A stretch of 64,000 nucleotides of DNA from Pomphorhynchus laevis (taxonomy: Eukaryota; Acanthocephala; Palaeacanthocephala; Echinorhynchida; Pomphorhynchidae). The position numbers and the translations under genes were made by a program. Within the stretch, counting starts at the first letter, position 1. Every line of letters starts with the position of its first letter. The notes beneath the pieces are model-generated. The model saw only the letters and a program-made list of their open reading frames with translations, ran no database searches and was not told where the DNA came from. Of the stretch, positions 1-12,600 are shown piece after piece. Where the stretch lies: the NCBI GenBank assembly GCA_012934845.2, contig WNNJ02000174.1:1-64000 (forward strand). Direction: 5' to 3'.

Positions 1-83
1 TAGGCCCACCGCTTATAACTGTGGTTGACGATAGGCCCTGCTACAAGCCAATCACAGAACAAATGGACGCATCTTAAAATAAA

Positions 84-1202
84 ATGATAAAACCTTCCAA
101 TTCTCGCACTATGATGACTAGGGCGCACACTGCAATCGACGCAACATGGCGGGACCCGGCTCGATCGAAAAATATACGAGGGTTCCCGATGCAAGGACGT
201 CGTCGGGACATAAGCAATCTAGTCCAAAGAAATAAGGAATCGACAAGCGAAAAGATTCGTGTGGCATCTCTGAACGTGAGTACGCTCACTGGTAAAGTTG
301 AAGAGATCGCCTCGATGCTGAGACGAAGACAAATAGACATTTGCGCACTGCAGGAAACACGATGGCACGGAACTAAAGCGTACAACATGGACCAGGAGCG
401 TGATAGCAATGACTACGAACTCCTCTACCACGGTACGATGGGAACTGGCAGCGAAGTAGCTATCGCATTTTCTGGGCGACTCCGTGATTCAGTTATGAAG
501 GTTAGCCGCTACGAAGACTGGCTCATGAAAATAACCATTATGACGGCGGACCGCGTAGCTCACATTTTCTACGCATATGCACCAGAGACTGAACGTAGTG
601 AAACAGAAAAATACGCTTTTTGGAAAACGCTGGATTGTCACATACGGAAAATCTCTTCTGCCAACTACATCGTAATTACTGGAGACCTCAACGGGCATGT
701 CGGTCAGACTGCTGATGGATCTCCATGCCATCTTGGCAGGGGCTATGTTCGACGAAATAAGGATGGAGAACGAATAATTGAGTTTGCTGACTTGCATGAT
801 CTCGTTCTTACCAATGCGTGGTTCATCAAGCGACCCACGCAGCTTACAACGTTTTATAGCGCGAACACTAAAACTCAAATCGATTATATTCTCGTGCGGC
901 GTAAGCACTTGTCCACCGTAACCAATGCTAATGTCGTACCATACGGGACGATCGCAACGCAACATCGTCCGATAATTGCAATCATGAAAATCAAGCCACC
1001 TCAGCAAAAAGTAATTGATAAGCGCACGGGACCATCTAGAACAAAATGGTGGCGTTTCGGCGATGTGGTTGAAATGATCTCGAAGATACGGCTTCCCGAA
1101 GTAACAACAGTTGAAGAAACGTGGAGCAAGACTGGACATATAGTGCATACGATAGCGGATAAGATACTTGGTCGTACAAAAGTCGGATTAATATATATAT
1201 AA
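84..1202 (+). pseudogene. RTE LINE endonuclease domain (open for 372 codons)
   Basis: Endonuclease/exonuclease/phosphatase (EEP) fold enzyme that nicks target DNA to prime reverse transcription. Visible motifs in order: ASLNVSTLTG (about residue 60), the metal-binding LQETRWHG (about 95), GDLNGHVG (about 200), TQIDYILVRR (about 265) and TQHRPIIAI, where a typical enzyme has SDH. The frame ends in a TA microsatellite-like run at 1190-1200. A lysine/arginine-rich stretch continues in another frame just downstream, so the stop is probably a mutation and the domain is a piece of a longer polyprotein. Confidence 0.85.
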
Positions 1203-2880
1203 AGCGTGATACATGGCTCTGGACGGATGATGTAAAAGCAAAAGTCAAAGACAAGAAACGACTATTCCATTTATATCTCAGCGACAAGACACAGACAAAC
1301 TTGTATGCATACTATTTAGCAAAGAGCAACGCTAAGAAGGCCGTTGAAGTTGCCAGATCCGTTCACTATGATAATTTCCAAAAAAGACTCAATACACGCG
1401 ATGGTGAGCGAGACATATTTCGGCTTGTGAAGCGAAGACATCAAAACACGTAGGAAGGATATCGAAAGGTTTTACTGCATAAATGAAAGGGATCGTAAAT
1501 TATTAATCAATCGACAGAAAGTTCGAGAGAGATGGCGTGATCATTTTTAGGAAATCTCGAATAAACAGTTTTCGCATCCCCCGATCCCAGAAATTGCAGT
1601 AACGTCCGGTCCATTACCTTAAATACGTAAGGACGAGGTATAGGAAGCATTAAAGTGTATGATGATAAGTAAAGCCACAGGCCAGACGACATGACGACTG
1701 AGATCTGGAAAGCAAAAAGTTGGGACCCGTGGTTCTGTCTAATCAGTTTCTTCAACAAGATCACTGATGATCATAGGATACCGAGCGGTTGGCAGAGCAG
1801 TATCACCATAACGATATGGAAAAAAAGGTTAATCCAGCTGACTGCTTCAGTTACCGCCCAATTCGATTGCTCTCGCAAACTATGAAAATGCTCGAGCGTA
1901 TTTTAGACAAGCGTATCCGTGGCATTGTTGATATTACCGTAAACCAAACAGGATTCGTCAAATATTGTGGCACTACTGACGCTATCCACGCAGCACGATT
2001 GACACTCGAAAAGCACCTGGAGAAAAATCAGCCACTCCACGTTGCATTCTTGGACTTGGAGAAAGCTTTCGACCGTGTCCCACATGAATTAATATAGTAT
2101 GCACTGCGACAGCATCAAGTTTCAGAGCATCTAATCCAATGGGTGATGAAAGCCGGGTTTTAAGTGCAGCCGGAATGTTACAGCCATTTCGAATATCAGT
2201 GGGCCAGGGAAGCGTTCTCTCACCTGCCTTATTCAACAACGTTATGGACGCTATAACGAGTGATATCCAAAAGCCGATTCCTCACATGATTTTATACCAG
2301 ACGATGTCTGGCTGGCGACGGACAACAAACAAGACCTGGAGGATTTAACTAAAATATGGAATAATCGACTCACACAATTCGGACTACGACCTTATCTAAA
2401 CAAGACCGAATACCTAACAACAGACTCACAGGAAAGTGGCACAATCAGCATCAACGGTATTGATTTGAGACGTACGGATAAGTTCAAGTACCACGGAACC
2501 ATACTTTCGGAAAGTGGCGACCTGATTTATGAAATCACGGCACAAATAAACTCAGCGTGGACAAAATGGCGAACGGCGACATGCGTTTTATGTGACCATC
2601 GAATTAAAGAACATCTAAAGTCAAAGATCTATCGCTCAATCATCCGCCCGTGGCCATGTACGGCCAAGAGTGTTGGCCTATTATCAAGGCAGCGGAGCGA
2701 CGACTAGCGGTCATAGATACTAAAATGCTGCGATGGATAAGCATAATAACGCGATTTGACCACGTAAGAAATATGGATATCCTCCAAAGATACGGGGTGG
2801 CTCAAATCGTGAGCAAAATGCAAGAGACCAGAATCCGGTGATACGGTCACGTGTTGCAAAGTGAAAATTGCTCCCTTGCA
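1203..2880 (+). pseudogene. RTE LINE reverse transcriptase remains
   Basis: Broken RT. Recognisable pieces: a basic linker (1203-1450); fingers/palm with ADCFSYRPIRLL and motif A LDLEKAFDRVPHELI (1790-2097); motif B as GQGSVLSPALF near 2200; the motif C neighbourhood near 2290-2330, where the frame slips; and thumb text DKFKYHGTILSESGD (2470-2560) plus LRWISIITRFDHVRN (2725-2780). At least four frame changes or stops separate them, so no active enzyme is encoded. Confidence 0.8.
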
Positions 2881-3085
2881 AAGACCGATTAAAGAACGAG
2901 ATTACAGGCAAACGTTCGGGAGGTCGACCCAAGCGAAGATGGTAAGATGGCCTTCATACATATATGATGGCATCTGGAATTCCCACTGACCGAGCTAAAG
3001 ATAAGGCGAAATAGAGGGCTAAATCTCACATAGCGACCCCGCATCAAAGCCGGCCAATGACTGAAGAATAAGAAGACTACAATAA

Positions 3086-3866
3086 TATTTCTGTGAAAAG
3101 TAAGGATGCTTACTGCTCTATGCTTTAATCCTAAAAATGTTTCTTCAAACTAGATTATGAATACCGTCACAAATCAGTTGCAACACTATCTAATAACCAA
3201 TATCATCCTGCGCCATAAAATTCTATCCGAAAAAATAGTATATTTTCTGAAAAATATTTTATTATTAAATAGTATTTGATAAAACTCGAAATTTACAAAA
3301 TTTCATAATTATATATTTATAAAATATAATATAAAAAACTTTATTAATCCATAAAATATATTGAATTTTGGGAGAAGGATCAAAAAGAAAACTTAAAATA
3401 TTTAATTTTAGCATAAAAAAGAATCCATTTTATACATTTTAAATAATACATTAAATTACATTATATTATCGTATAAATTATAGTATAAATTTTTTCAGGT
3501 ATATTTTTCTGATGATGCTAACAGAATTTAGCGAAATATTAAAAATTAGAAGTTTGATTTTTTGATCCTGCTCCCAAAATTGAGCAAAATAAATCATCAA
3601 AATCAAAATTTACAAATATTTCAAAAATGTATTGTTAATTTATTTAATTGATCTTTGATAAAAAGTATTAAAATGACATCTTTGTTTAGTAATTACCAAT
3701 TTACTTTTTATTTGAAAATAAATAAAATAATTTTAAATTTATAATTTATTTATAAATAAAATTAAATGAAATAGAATTACACAATTCCCTAGTAATTATA
3801 TAATAAAATAAATAATAAATACAAATACTTTATAAAATTAAATAATTATTAAAGAAATAATTAAAG
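3086..3866. other. AT-rich spacer without a recognised gene
   Basis: Very AT-rich sequence with many A/T homopolymers and no coding pattern. Two near-identical phrases, gaaggatcaaaaag (3374) and gatcctgctcccaaaattg (3563), face each other as a weak inverted similarity. Nothing else is supportable. Confidence 0.5.
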
Positions 3867-4019
3867 TTACCAATAGTCGACAAGAGCAATAAACTGATCT
3901 CCAAGGGCACTGTAAGAAATTACAATTCGTGCATGTTGAGGACTGCTTGTATCTTCGTATTTTTTATGTATCATTGTCAAAATATAGGGAAAGGCTTCAC
4001 TATTATTTGCATTAGCTAC
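3867..4019 (-). CDS. Unassigned 3'-terminal exon (possibly Sec6)
   Basis: Reading leftward, a good acceptor (tattttag) at 4021-4020 is followed by 50 codons without a stop and then TAA at 3869-3867. The peptide starts VANANNSEAFPYILTMIHKK and ends ALGDQFIALVDYW. It lies downstream of and on the same strand as the Sec6 exons, and KKYEDT...H could correspond to the KYPDIRDDH segment near the C-terminus of animal Sec6, but the match is weak. Base composition is clearly less AT-rich than its surroundings, which supports a real exon. It may instead belong to another minus-strand gene. Confidence 0.4.
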   Translation of the reverse strand, partial: VANANNSEAFPYILTMIHKKYEDTSSPQHARIVISYSALGDQFIALVDYW

Positions 4020-4150
4020 CTAAAATACTAAAGTAAGTGCAAAAATTAAACTAACTTTTGACAACCATTCGTTTTGTGAAGTGATTACGCATTTTTTCTC
4101 TGGTTAAAATGTTGTCGAAATATCCGTTACAGTAACTTTGCAACTCACCT

Positions 4151-4362
4151 GAGATTTGCAATAAATTAAGTAATCAAAAAGTTAAATACTTTGAAGTATT
4201 CGCCGAAACTCCGATATTTTTGTTATACATAATTCTAGCAATTTTGTAGTACTTGTTGGATCCATCGAAATGGTTACATCCAACTAAACGTTTTATTAAA
4301 CAATAAAGAAATTTAAGAGTTAACATCTGTGTCAAGTCTGCAACCGTAATTACATTAACCAA
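4151..4362 (-). other. Possible exon remnant upstream of the 3' exon
   Basis: Read leftward there is an acceptor-like gttgcag near 4338 and a strong donor CAG|GTGAGT at about 4151, just before the 3867-4019 exon and in a compatible phase. One frame gives DPTSTTKLLELCITKISEFRR, helix-like, but every frame meets a stop before the donor. Either this is decayed exon sequence, or the true exon is short, or the pairing is accidental. Confidence 0.25.
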
Positions 4363-4379
4363 TTAAACGATTTTGAATA

Positions 4380-6680
4380 GTATGCATTGAATACAAAAGA
4401 ATTAATGTGATTACCGATATTATTTATTAGAGTTATGTAATTAGCATAATGACACAAGGTTACACTCGCATTCAGGAGCTGTCTCAATCCTTTTCATTCA
4501 GTTTAATATTCTATCTCGAAAAGTGGCTTAATTCGAATAAATGTTCGATAAATGACATAAACATCATGGACAGAGACTATTTATTAATAACTTTAATGAC
4601 ACAGAGCGTATCATGATAACCATGCACCTACACATACCTAGTGAATGGACCTGAGTAGCTGAATGGAGCTTCACTTATTATGAAAACAGCTGGTGACCGA
4701 AGTATATAAGGATCTATTTGTCAAATCGAAATATCAAATTAGGAGGCTAGGGCATAATCAGGGAGTTAGGACCGACGGATTTTTCGAAAGTACAATACTT
4801 TAACAGTCTTCCGATTCTTAAAAAAAAGATTTATTTTAACAGATTTATTTATTTTAAAAAGATTTATTTATTCATTTATTTAATTAAAAATTGTATATTT
4901 AATAATTATGAACGTGAAATCCGTATATTTGTATTCGTTGCATAGTTTTAAAGGAATAAAGAAGAAAAAATTACCCTATATTTAACAATACATGTAGATA
5001 GCTCTTGCTATCATCAGGATTAAAAGTTCAAATGAAAAAAGTTTAAAATGATTAAAGTTTAATAAAATGATTAGCATTTTAAAGTCATTATAAAAGTCAT
5101 AATTACTTTCATTATGATGAGTCATAATGATGAGTCACAATGACTCATCATTATTATAATTAACAAACATTCGACAGATCACTATAGACTTGCTACAGAC
5201 CTCGAAAAATAATATTAATATAATTAGTTTCAATCAAAAAATCATAATTTAATAATTAGCAATTTTATCGAATTCAACTTCCACCAAAATCTGAATTAAG
5301 TAAAATCAAAATTCGAAATTTTTATAGTACACACTAAATTCAGGATATCCTTACATTTTCGATAGATAGTTTTAAAGAAACAAAGAAGAAAATGAAATAA
5401 TAAATTTATCATTTATTAAATTTTGATAAATGTATCATTTATTTAAATTATAAATTTTAAGTAATAAAATAATAATTTATTAAAATGATTAAATAATTTA
5501 TTATAAATTATTAATTATATTAAATTAAATTAAATTATTATTTATTACACTAATTTATTATATTTTATTATTAAATTATTATAAAAATTTAATAATTTAT
5601 AATAAAAATAATTTATTAAAATTCCAATCCTGATAATGATAGCTGGAGCCATCGAATAATATTGTTCTGTTAAACAAAACAGGTAATTTTTCTTCTTCGT
5701 TCCTTTAAAATAATCTCCTTTCGAAAATGAAACGAGATTATGGATTTAGTTTACTATTTGTATCAGTGTTGAAAAACATCTTAAAAAATCAATATCAAAA
5801 CACGAAAAATTCAACAAATCACCATGTAGTTTGGATGTTGGATGTGATTGAAAGCCGACCAATTTTCAGTTTTCATGGAAAATTTTCCGCCTTTTATAGA
5901 ATCTTAAATTCTTCGCAATTTAAATGATCGAGGCTAATTTTGTTCATAGCATGGTAAATGCGATAAGACCCTTTTAGTATTTTATTACATTTAACGGTTT
6001 TATCGAATCGACAAGATTCGATTCTTATCGATTTTACTCCGTATTCTGAGCGATGATGCCCCCTTTGTAATTTTATTGAAACTGTTAGAAACAACCGTGA
6101 TAAGCATCACGAAGAAAAATATCCAATATTAATTAATCAATATCAAGAGATAGCGTTTAATAAAGTAGCTGAGTATAGTCGATCTAGATTTACTATTCTG
6201 CTTGCTTTTCCTTTAGATACATTCGGAAAAGTGCAGCTCCTTACAGCTGACGCTTGCGTTTTAAGCGTTGATGCCACTCACTGTCGAGACATAAGACGCT
6301 CTTAATAAAGAGAATACTAATAATGTTTAAAAATTAATTAACAAATGTTAAAGTAATGCTGAAATTACATTCTGAGCAATTTATAATTACTTCGGAACTT
6401 CACAAAAATCTGTATATTCGTCACCAAGCATTATTTAGTATCTAGACACAAAAACTGCAGTGTTTTGTATGTGGTTCATGTAACAGAACTCAAAAAATAA
6501 AGTAACTAAGAAATTTAGCTGTTCAATATTTTTTGTCTATCCATTGAGCAGCAATAATCCAAAATCTTAATCGTCACACATTAATTTAATGTTTAAAGAT
6601 TAACTTTAATTTTAATGTAACTTCAAACATGTTTTTGTCATAATGAAACTCATAAAAGCTCGTTATAAAACTCATATCCT
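4380..6680. other. AT-rich stretch, no exon recognised
   Basis: About 2.3 kb that should hold the exons for roughly the last third of Sec6 if the gene is intact, yet none was recognised on the minus strand. Small open frames at 5727-5927 (plus) and 5894-6094 (minus) overlap each other and have no family resemblance. Apart from the palindrome at 5124-5154, nothing is supportable. Confidence 0.4.
5124..5154. repeat. Perfect 14-bp-arm palindrome
   Basis: Arms ataatgatgagtca and tgactcatcattat are perfectly complementary around a caa loop. Each arm holds a TGAGTCA/TGACTCA (AP-1-like) heptamer, and a related gatgagtcat lies just upstream. It sits in the AT-rich stretch between the Sec6 exons and the 3' exon. 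Confidence 0.6.
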
Positions 6681-6682
6681 AC

Positions 6683-9600
6683 ACTCTGAGAAATCATTGC
6701 TTCAAATGTAGCTGGTAGATATGAAACAAGATATCCTTCGTTAGTAACAACCAACTCTTTTTGTTCATACCAATCCTAAATGAGATAAGTTAACAAAATG
6801 AATTTTTGCATTAGCAAATTACCTTAACTTCCTGTTCAATACACCGCTTCAACCATATAGACAGTTCACTATCTTTAGATGCCATATATGTATCGGTTAG
6901 ATGGTCAAGTACGCTCTGTTGAACCAAAGCTGGCAATAAGTTTGTGTCAATTCCGATATCCGGATTGCCCATGCAATCTTTGCCTCTTTCAAAAAGTTAT
7001 ATGTTATACTTGATTCATAAAATTATTACCTACTTATAATGGGTAACCCATTGTATTAAACTGAATATCTCAGTCGGCGTACTGATCGTCGATGATAATT
7101 CCAATAGCTAATTAAATATTTAAAAATGTTGATCTTTAACACATCTGCACTTACGTGTTCAGATATCAACCGATGATATGTCATAAAAAACATTTTCAAT
7201 ATTTCGTAATGAGGTGGAAAGCATTTTGTGCTCAAATCCTAAAAAAGTAAATTTAAATTTACCTTAAATTATATTTAAATCATATAGGATTTAAATCTTA
7301 TTTAATGTTTTTACTAAATTTATCAAATATAATCGAAAATTCGAAAATCGAAAATTAATGAACAAATTAAAAGAATTAACTTGAAATCTTTCTAAATACA
7401 AATTCATAACAAATTGAGAAATATGTCATCATTGAAAAGTGGTTTGGTAATAGCTTTGTTAAAAAATGTTTCGGTATAATAAAATCGATAAATTAGATTT
7501 CGTATTAAAAAACAGGTCAGAAATTTTGCATTAAGTTACATATTAAATGAATTATATTCGATATTCCAAAACTAAAACAATTTTATTCTTAAAACTTGAA
7601 TCTTATAAACATTACTAAAACTTTCAAATCCCAAATTAAATGACTTGAAACCTTAAAATTGTCGTCCAAGTCGGAAAATTGTTGAGTAATAAAGATTTTG
7701 CAGAAATGGTCATACATCACAATTACTCATAGCCATCAAACATTATATCTTGAGATTTTCGGTGACATCCAAAATTATTGACTAAGTTTTGTAAAATTTA
7801 TACAATTTTATATAAATTAAATAAATTTTTATAAAATTTACAACAGCGAAGTCCCTCAAGATTATATCCTCAGTCCACCGCTTTTTAATATCTACATCAA
7901 TATGCTCCCCTGTAAATTAAACAGCTCGTGTATAATGGATGTTGATGATCTTAAGATACGTAAAGCAATAAGCAACAAAACAATAAAGGAGCAACAAAGT
8001 TAATAAAGCAATTAGCTCATTATGAATAAATATTTGTATGATAAACTATATTTTGTTTATCTTATGATGACTCGCTATTGAGTCACCATAAGTCACATGC
8101 AATACTTGCTTCAATTTATAGCTTTTAAGCAGATAAGTTGATTGTTTGAAACTTCATTGAAATAATGTTACTCATTCGGGCACTTGGCATTCCGGCTATG
8201 ATAGAAAAAATATTTTCAATATAGACATAAATCTAAATATTTAATTTTTATTTAGTTTTCATTTATTTAGTAAGTGAAAAACATAAAGTTTAAAGAAAAT
8301 ATATCAAGTAGGGAAGCAACTAATCGTATGCAACCAAACAAGGTTTATATATCAAACAATTCGGGTCAGACCAAACAAGGGTCTGTTATATTAAACAGAC
8401 CCTTTTAACAGGCACTAATATCAAGATTAAATAAAGAGGTTTATCAATTAATATTTAAATCAGTCTAATTAAAATGTTAACGAGTCACACTAAATTAGCA
8501 TTTTATAAAACTTGCTTTTATCGCTCTAAGATCTTTTAACAAGTTAATACGTAGCAATTCAAGGTGTCTAACAAGCCACATTTTGTTTTCTTCACGAATG
8601 TCGATCTGCGTTCCTTCAATTCTAAAAGAGCAGGGCCGATGCAATCTTAATAAACAAAATAAAAATAAACCTTCGAAGTACAAAATCATGAACAACTTCC
8701 TCAAAGAGCAAGCGTAATTTTTTGGGCCGACCATCAAGAATAAAACCAGGCATTTCGGATTGCTTATTTTTCCAGTAGTTATCTAAACTAAATGTATATT
8801 CCATTTAAAAAATCAAAAAGACAAAACACATTCTTACTATTCCTCTCGCTCTATTATACGAAAAGCCGATATCAGCTTTTCAGGGGCTTGCTGTCCGATG
8901 CCAATTATTCTTGATAAAAGTAAACGCAAGCTCTGAGTTAATTCGGCGGCTAGCTTATTAACATCCTGGAAGAAATAACTTAGAAGCTGAAATAAACATT
9001 AATACACAAGTATGGTCAAAGAGATAAATACTCTTTTATCTTCAGGTGCAATATCAGTTCCGTCAGTTACAGTGGACTTATGCAACTCCATGTATAAATA
9101 ATTACGGCTGCTTTCTAAGTCCAATATAATTTTATGCGCTACCAGGAGATTATCCTCAGCCAACAACGATCTAGCTCGCTCAACATTATCTGGTACGTTG
9201 GAAATGTAATCTATATTTTGTCTAGCGAGCGCTAACTGTCTAAATGATTTTTCAACAATAAAAATAAGTAATTTATTTATTTTAGTACTTACCGAAAAAT
9301 ATCATTGAATTTTATTTTTCATTCGATATAATTTTAATTTCAAATATATTTAAAATTTAATGTTTTCTTAATTTCATGTTAACTTTAATTTAACATCTAT
9401 TAATTTAATAATCAAATAAGATCTGATGAGTCATTGTTAGTTTACGCAGCCGTCTACAGGTCCTCCCTGCATCCAGCAGTGTGGGTATCCGGTACTGATA
9501 AATCTAAACAATGTAGAAACGGCACAGCGTTAGGCTGTGTTTGTTTTCTGTTTTCTTTCAGCTCACCATCCCTGACGTCATATTTCGCTGAAAATGAGTT

Positions 9601-12600
9601 ACAAATTAGAACAATCAAACGATAAAAACGAAATTTGAATTCGTTGATTTTAGTTGATCTAATATGTTTCATAGTGGAGAAAGTGCTCAGTAATCAGTTT
9701 TCGGCCACTATTCATCGACCCAACATGGCAGTAGGGCCAAAGACATGCTAATGACGTATTTCCTCTGATAAAATTTGATTATCTAGTATTTTATTCTAAT
9801 ACAGAGTATATTATTTATTATCCATAAAAAAATTCCGCTAGCTTATAAGACAACTTTGTCAGATATATCAGTTGAAGCTGTAGACAAGTACCGAAGGGCA
9901 AAGAGAGCTTCAGCTCGAGCAGTTACCGAAGCAAAAAAGGCGGCTTGGGATAAGTTTAGAGAGAACTTATAACTTGATTATAGGTCAGCTTCGAAGATTT
10001 ACTGGAGGACGATCAGTAACCTTCGTGTTGGAAAGCAGATAACTCTTCAAATTGTCTATGACAAGAGGGGACCTATGTTGACTGACATTGAAGAAATTAT
10101 TGATTGTTGGAAAGATCATTTTTTCTCTTGTAGAAGTAGAACCTTTAGAACCAACAGAAAATATCACCTCTTTGAAAGAGATCATATAAAACATCGTAAT
10201 GTGAAATTTTCTGGAGTAAATGAGATTTGAATTGAAGCTTAAGGCTCTCTAAGTTGTAGGTATGAAGTGGCTAACACGGATCTTCAACGTTGCTTTGAAG
10301 TAGAGCAAGGTTCTTAGTGAGTGGCGAACTCGAGTGGTAGTACCGATCTTTAAGTAAGGTGACCGAACAGTGTGTTCCAATTATCGGGAAATCAATCTTC
10401 TTAGCCAAGCTAGTAAACTATTTGCTATGATTCTTGAGTTAAAGATACGGCCTATAGTTGAGGAACAATACAGCTTTCGTCCAGGTCGTGGAACTACAGA
10501 TTAGCTCTTTACTCTCCTCGAGCAATCTTGAAGTTATCTCAATCGGTCTACACGTACTTTGTAGATTTGGAAAAGGCGTTTCACCGAGAGTTCCACTGGA
10601 GAGATTGCGGAAAGTACTAAGGGAGTATGGAGCACCACACTATCATCGGGTAGCTGTGGCTTCTATGTATGAACCAAGTATGAGTTGTGTTCGTGCTCTA
10701 GGTAGGAAGTCTAAATCATTTCCAGTATGTGTTGGACTTCGTCAGGGCTGTATTTTGTCTCCACTTTTGTTCATTGTTTACATGGACAAAATGACGAGAC
10801 GGGCTGCTCTGACTAATGTCGGTATTCAGTTCGATTCCATCAGAATACCAACTCTGCTTTGTGCATATGATGTTGTCTTGTTGGCTTCTTGCCGGAGAAC
10901 TTACAATGCCTACTAGATCGATTTACAATGGAATGCTAAGCGGCGGTGTTGGTTAGTACCTCCAAGACTGTCTTGATTTTCTGAACAAAGAAATCAGATA
11001 ACTGTGTCTACGTGTTTTATAACTATTATTATAATATAACTATTATTATAAATAATATAATAAATAATTATATATTATTTATATTAAGTTAAAATAAAAA
11101 TTGAAATTTAAAATAAAAGTCAATTTTTATGAATCGATTAAACTTTCTTAAAAGTTAGAGGAAAAATTGTCGTATCAAGAATGCATAGTTTCAGTATTTC
11201 TGACAGAGGTTGTATTACGGGGAAAACAAAGTTCACAGGTCAATAATAACTTGTCAAAAGAACAAATCAGATAACTGATCTTACGTATTTTATACGATAT
11301 ATAAATTAAAAATAAATAATAAATAATTATATAAGATTTTATACAATTTATATTTATATAAAGTTAAAATTTTAAATTGAAATTTAAAATAAAAGTCAAT
11401 AGTTATGAATTGACTAATAAATTACAGACGATGCATCAAAATATGGATTAGAGTTCATCAAGAGGAACTGCTATGATATCAGGTCTCGGGTTTATTTCTC
11501 GATCCAGCATTGCAGCGAAGCCAAACACTTTCTAATGACCTATGTATTCGTCTCGGATTCAGGTGTCAAAATCAATCCGAATTGAGGAAAAGGTTCTTCC
11601 TGATGTGGAGGATTTAAAGTATCTTGGGGTATTGTTCTCGAGGGACGGCAGGAACATCAGGGAGATTGAGAAGCGGATTTGTACAGCTAACGCAACAATG
11701 CGTTCTTTGTACAGGTCAGTTATGATGAAATGAATGGTGAGTCTTTGGGCGAAACTTTCGATTTACCAATCAATCTTCGTTCCTATCTTAGCCTATGGTA
11801 GAACATTTGAGCTATGACCGAAAGGATAATATCTCGGGTACAGACAACCGAAATGAGGTTCCTTCGCGGTGTGCCAGACTCAGCTTTAGATAAAAGGTTG
11901 TGAATTCGGTCATCTGGGATGGACTCGGGTAAAGTCACTGCTTCTCCACGTCGAAGAAGATTAGTTGAGGTGGCTAAGACACGCTCTGATTATGTCTAGG
12001 GATCGACTTCCTCAAAGGGATTTCCAGGCCGGACTCTCTGGAAAGAGACAATGATACCGATCGATAAATCAAATCTCGAAACTGGCCGAAGACCGTCTTG
12101 AGCTATCTTAAATATAACTATGGTATGTTGCTCAAGATCGCGATGGCTGGAGTAGTTTGGTAAGTGCAATGCCTCCACGACCCGACACCCGGAATAGTGG
12201 TGGACAGGAAAAATCTTGTATATTCTCGTATAATCATTGTCATGAAATTGTTGTTTATACAAATAAATTAATTTATTATTAGCAGTAATTAATGCAAACT
12301 ATATTAGCCAAAATATTGCGACATTAGGCTACTTAAAATTTAAAGCTGCTTATAATTTTATTTTAAATTAAAAAATTTAATCAGTTAAAAATTTAATCAG
12401 ATGATTAGTTAAAAATTTGTAAAATTATTGCAATTTTAAAACTCACCTGTAGGTGTAAACCTCTTTTCGGAGACCAGTAAGATTTTGATTTATGTGCAAT
12501 ACATTTTCCATTGAAGAATTAATAACTGAAATGTCATCTACCACTCCGCTAAGTTTGTGCTTACATTCCTGCATTTGATTTAGTCCAGTATTTATGCTAT

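Larger units (their letters stand above)
1..3085 (+). mobile_element. RTE-clade LINE, degraded, nearly full length
   Basis: Non-LTR retrotransposon read left to right. An apurinic-type endonuclease frame (84-1202) is followed by a basic linker (about 1203-1450) and reverse transcriptase pieces (about 1690-2870). The 3' end is marked by a short A/G-rich purine run near 3055-3085, as is usual for RTE elements, which lack a long poly(A). The gene order endonuclease then RT, the single-ORF layout and the wording of both domains fit the RTE family common in nematodes and arthropods. The RT part is split over several frames, so this copy is dead. The left end of the window may cut the 5' UTR. Confidence 0.85.
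9840..12260 (+). mobile_element. Rex/RTE-like LINE, degraded, with nested insertion
   Basis: RT-encoding LINE of the type known from fish Rex elements. Pieces in order: linker RAKRASARAVTEAKKAAWDK (about 9890), ASKIYWRTISNLRVGKQ (9990), the motif A neighbourhood (10550-10580), motif B VGLRQGCILSPLLFIVYMDK (10730-10790), a decayed motif C with AYDVVLLAS (10865), then after an interruption KVLPDVEDLKYLGVLFSRDGR (11590-11660), AKLSIYQSIFVPILAYG (11750-11800) and a C-terminal tail ending near SAMPPRPDTRN (12170-12190). Many stops and frame changes. It lies in the Sec6 intron in the orientation opposite to the gene. Confidence 0.8.

Noticed and set aside
5727-6094. Small open frames on both strands as Sec6 exons
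   Set aside because: No match to any Sec6 segment and no convincing splice sites; they overlap each other on opposite strands.
9434-9672. Less AT-rich patch in the Sec6 intron as an exon
   Set aside because: Sec6 reading is complete across this intron (12447 to 9239 join in frame), and the patch has no protein resemblance; probably an unidentified repeat.
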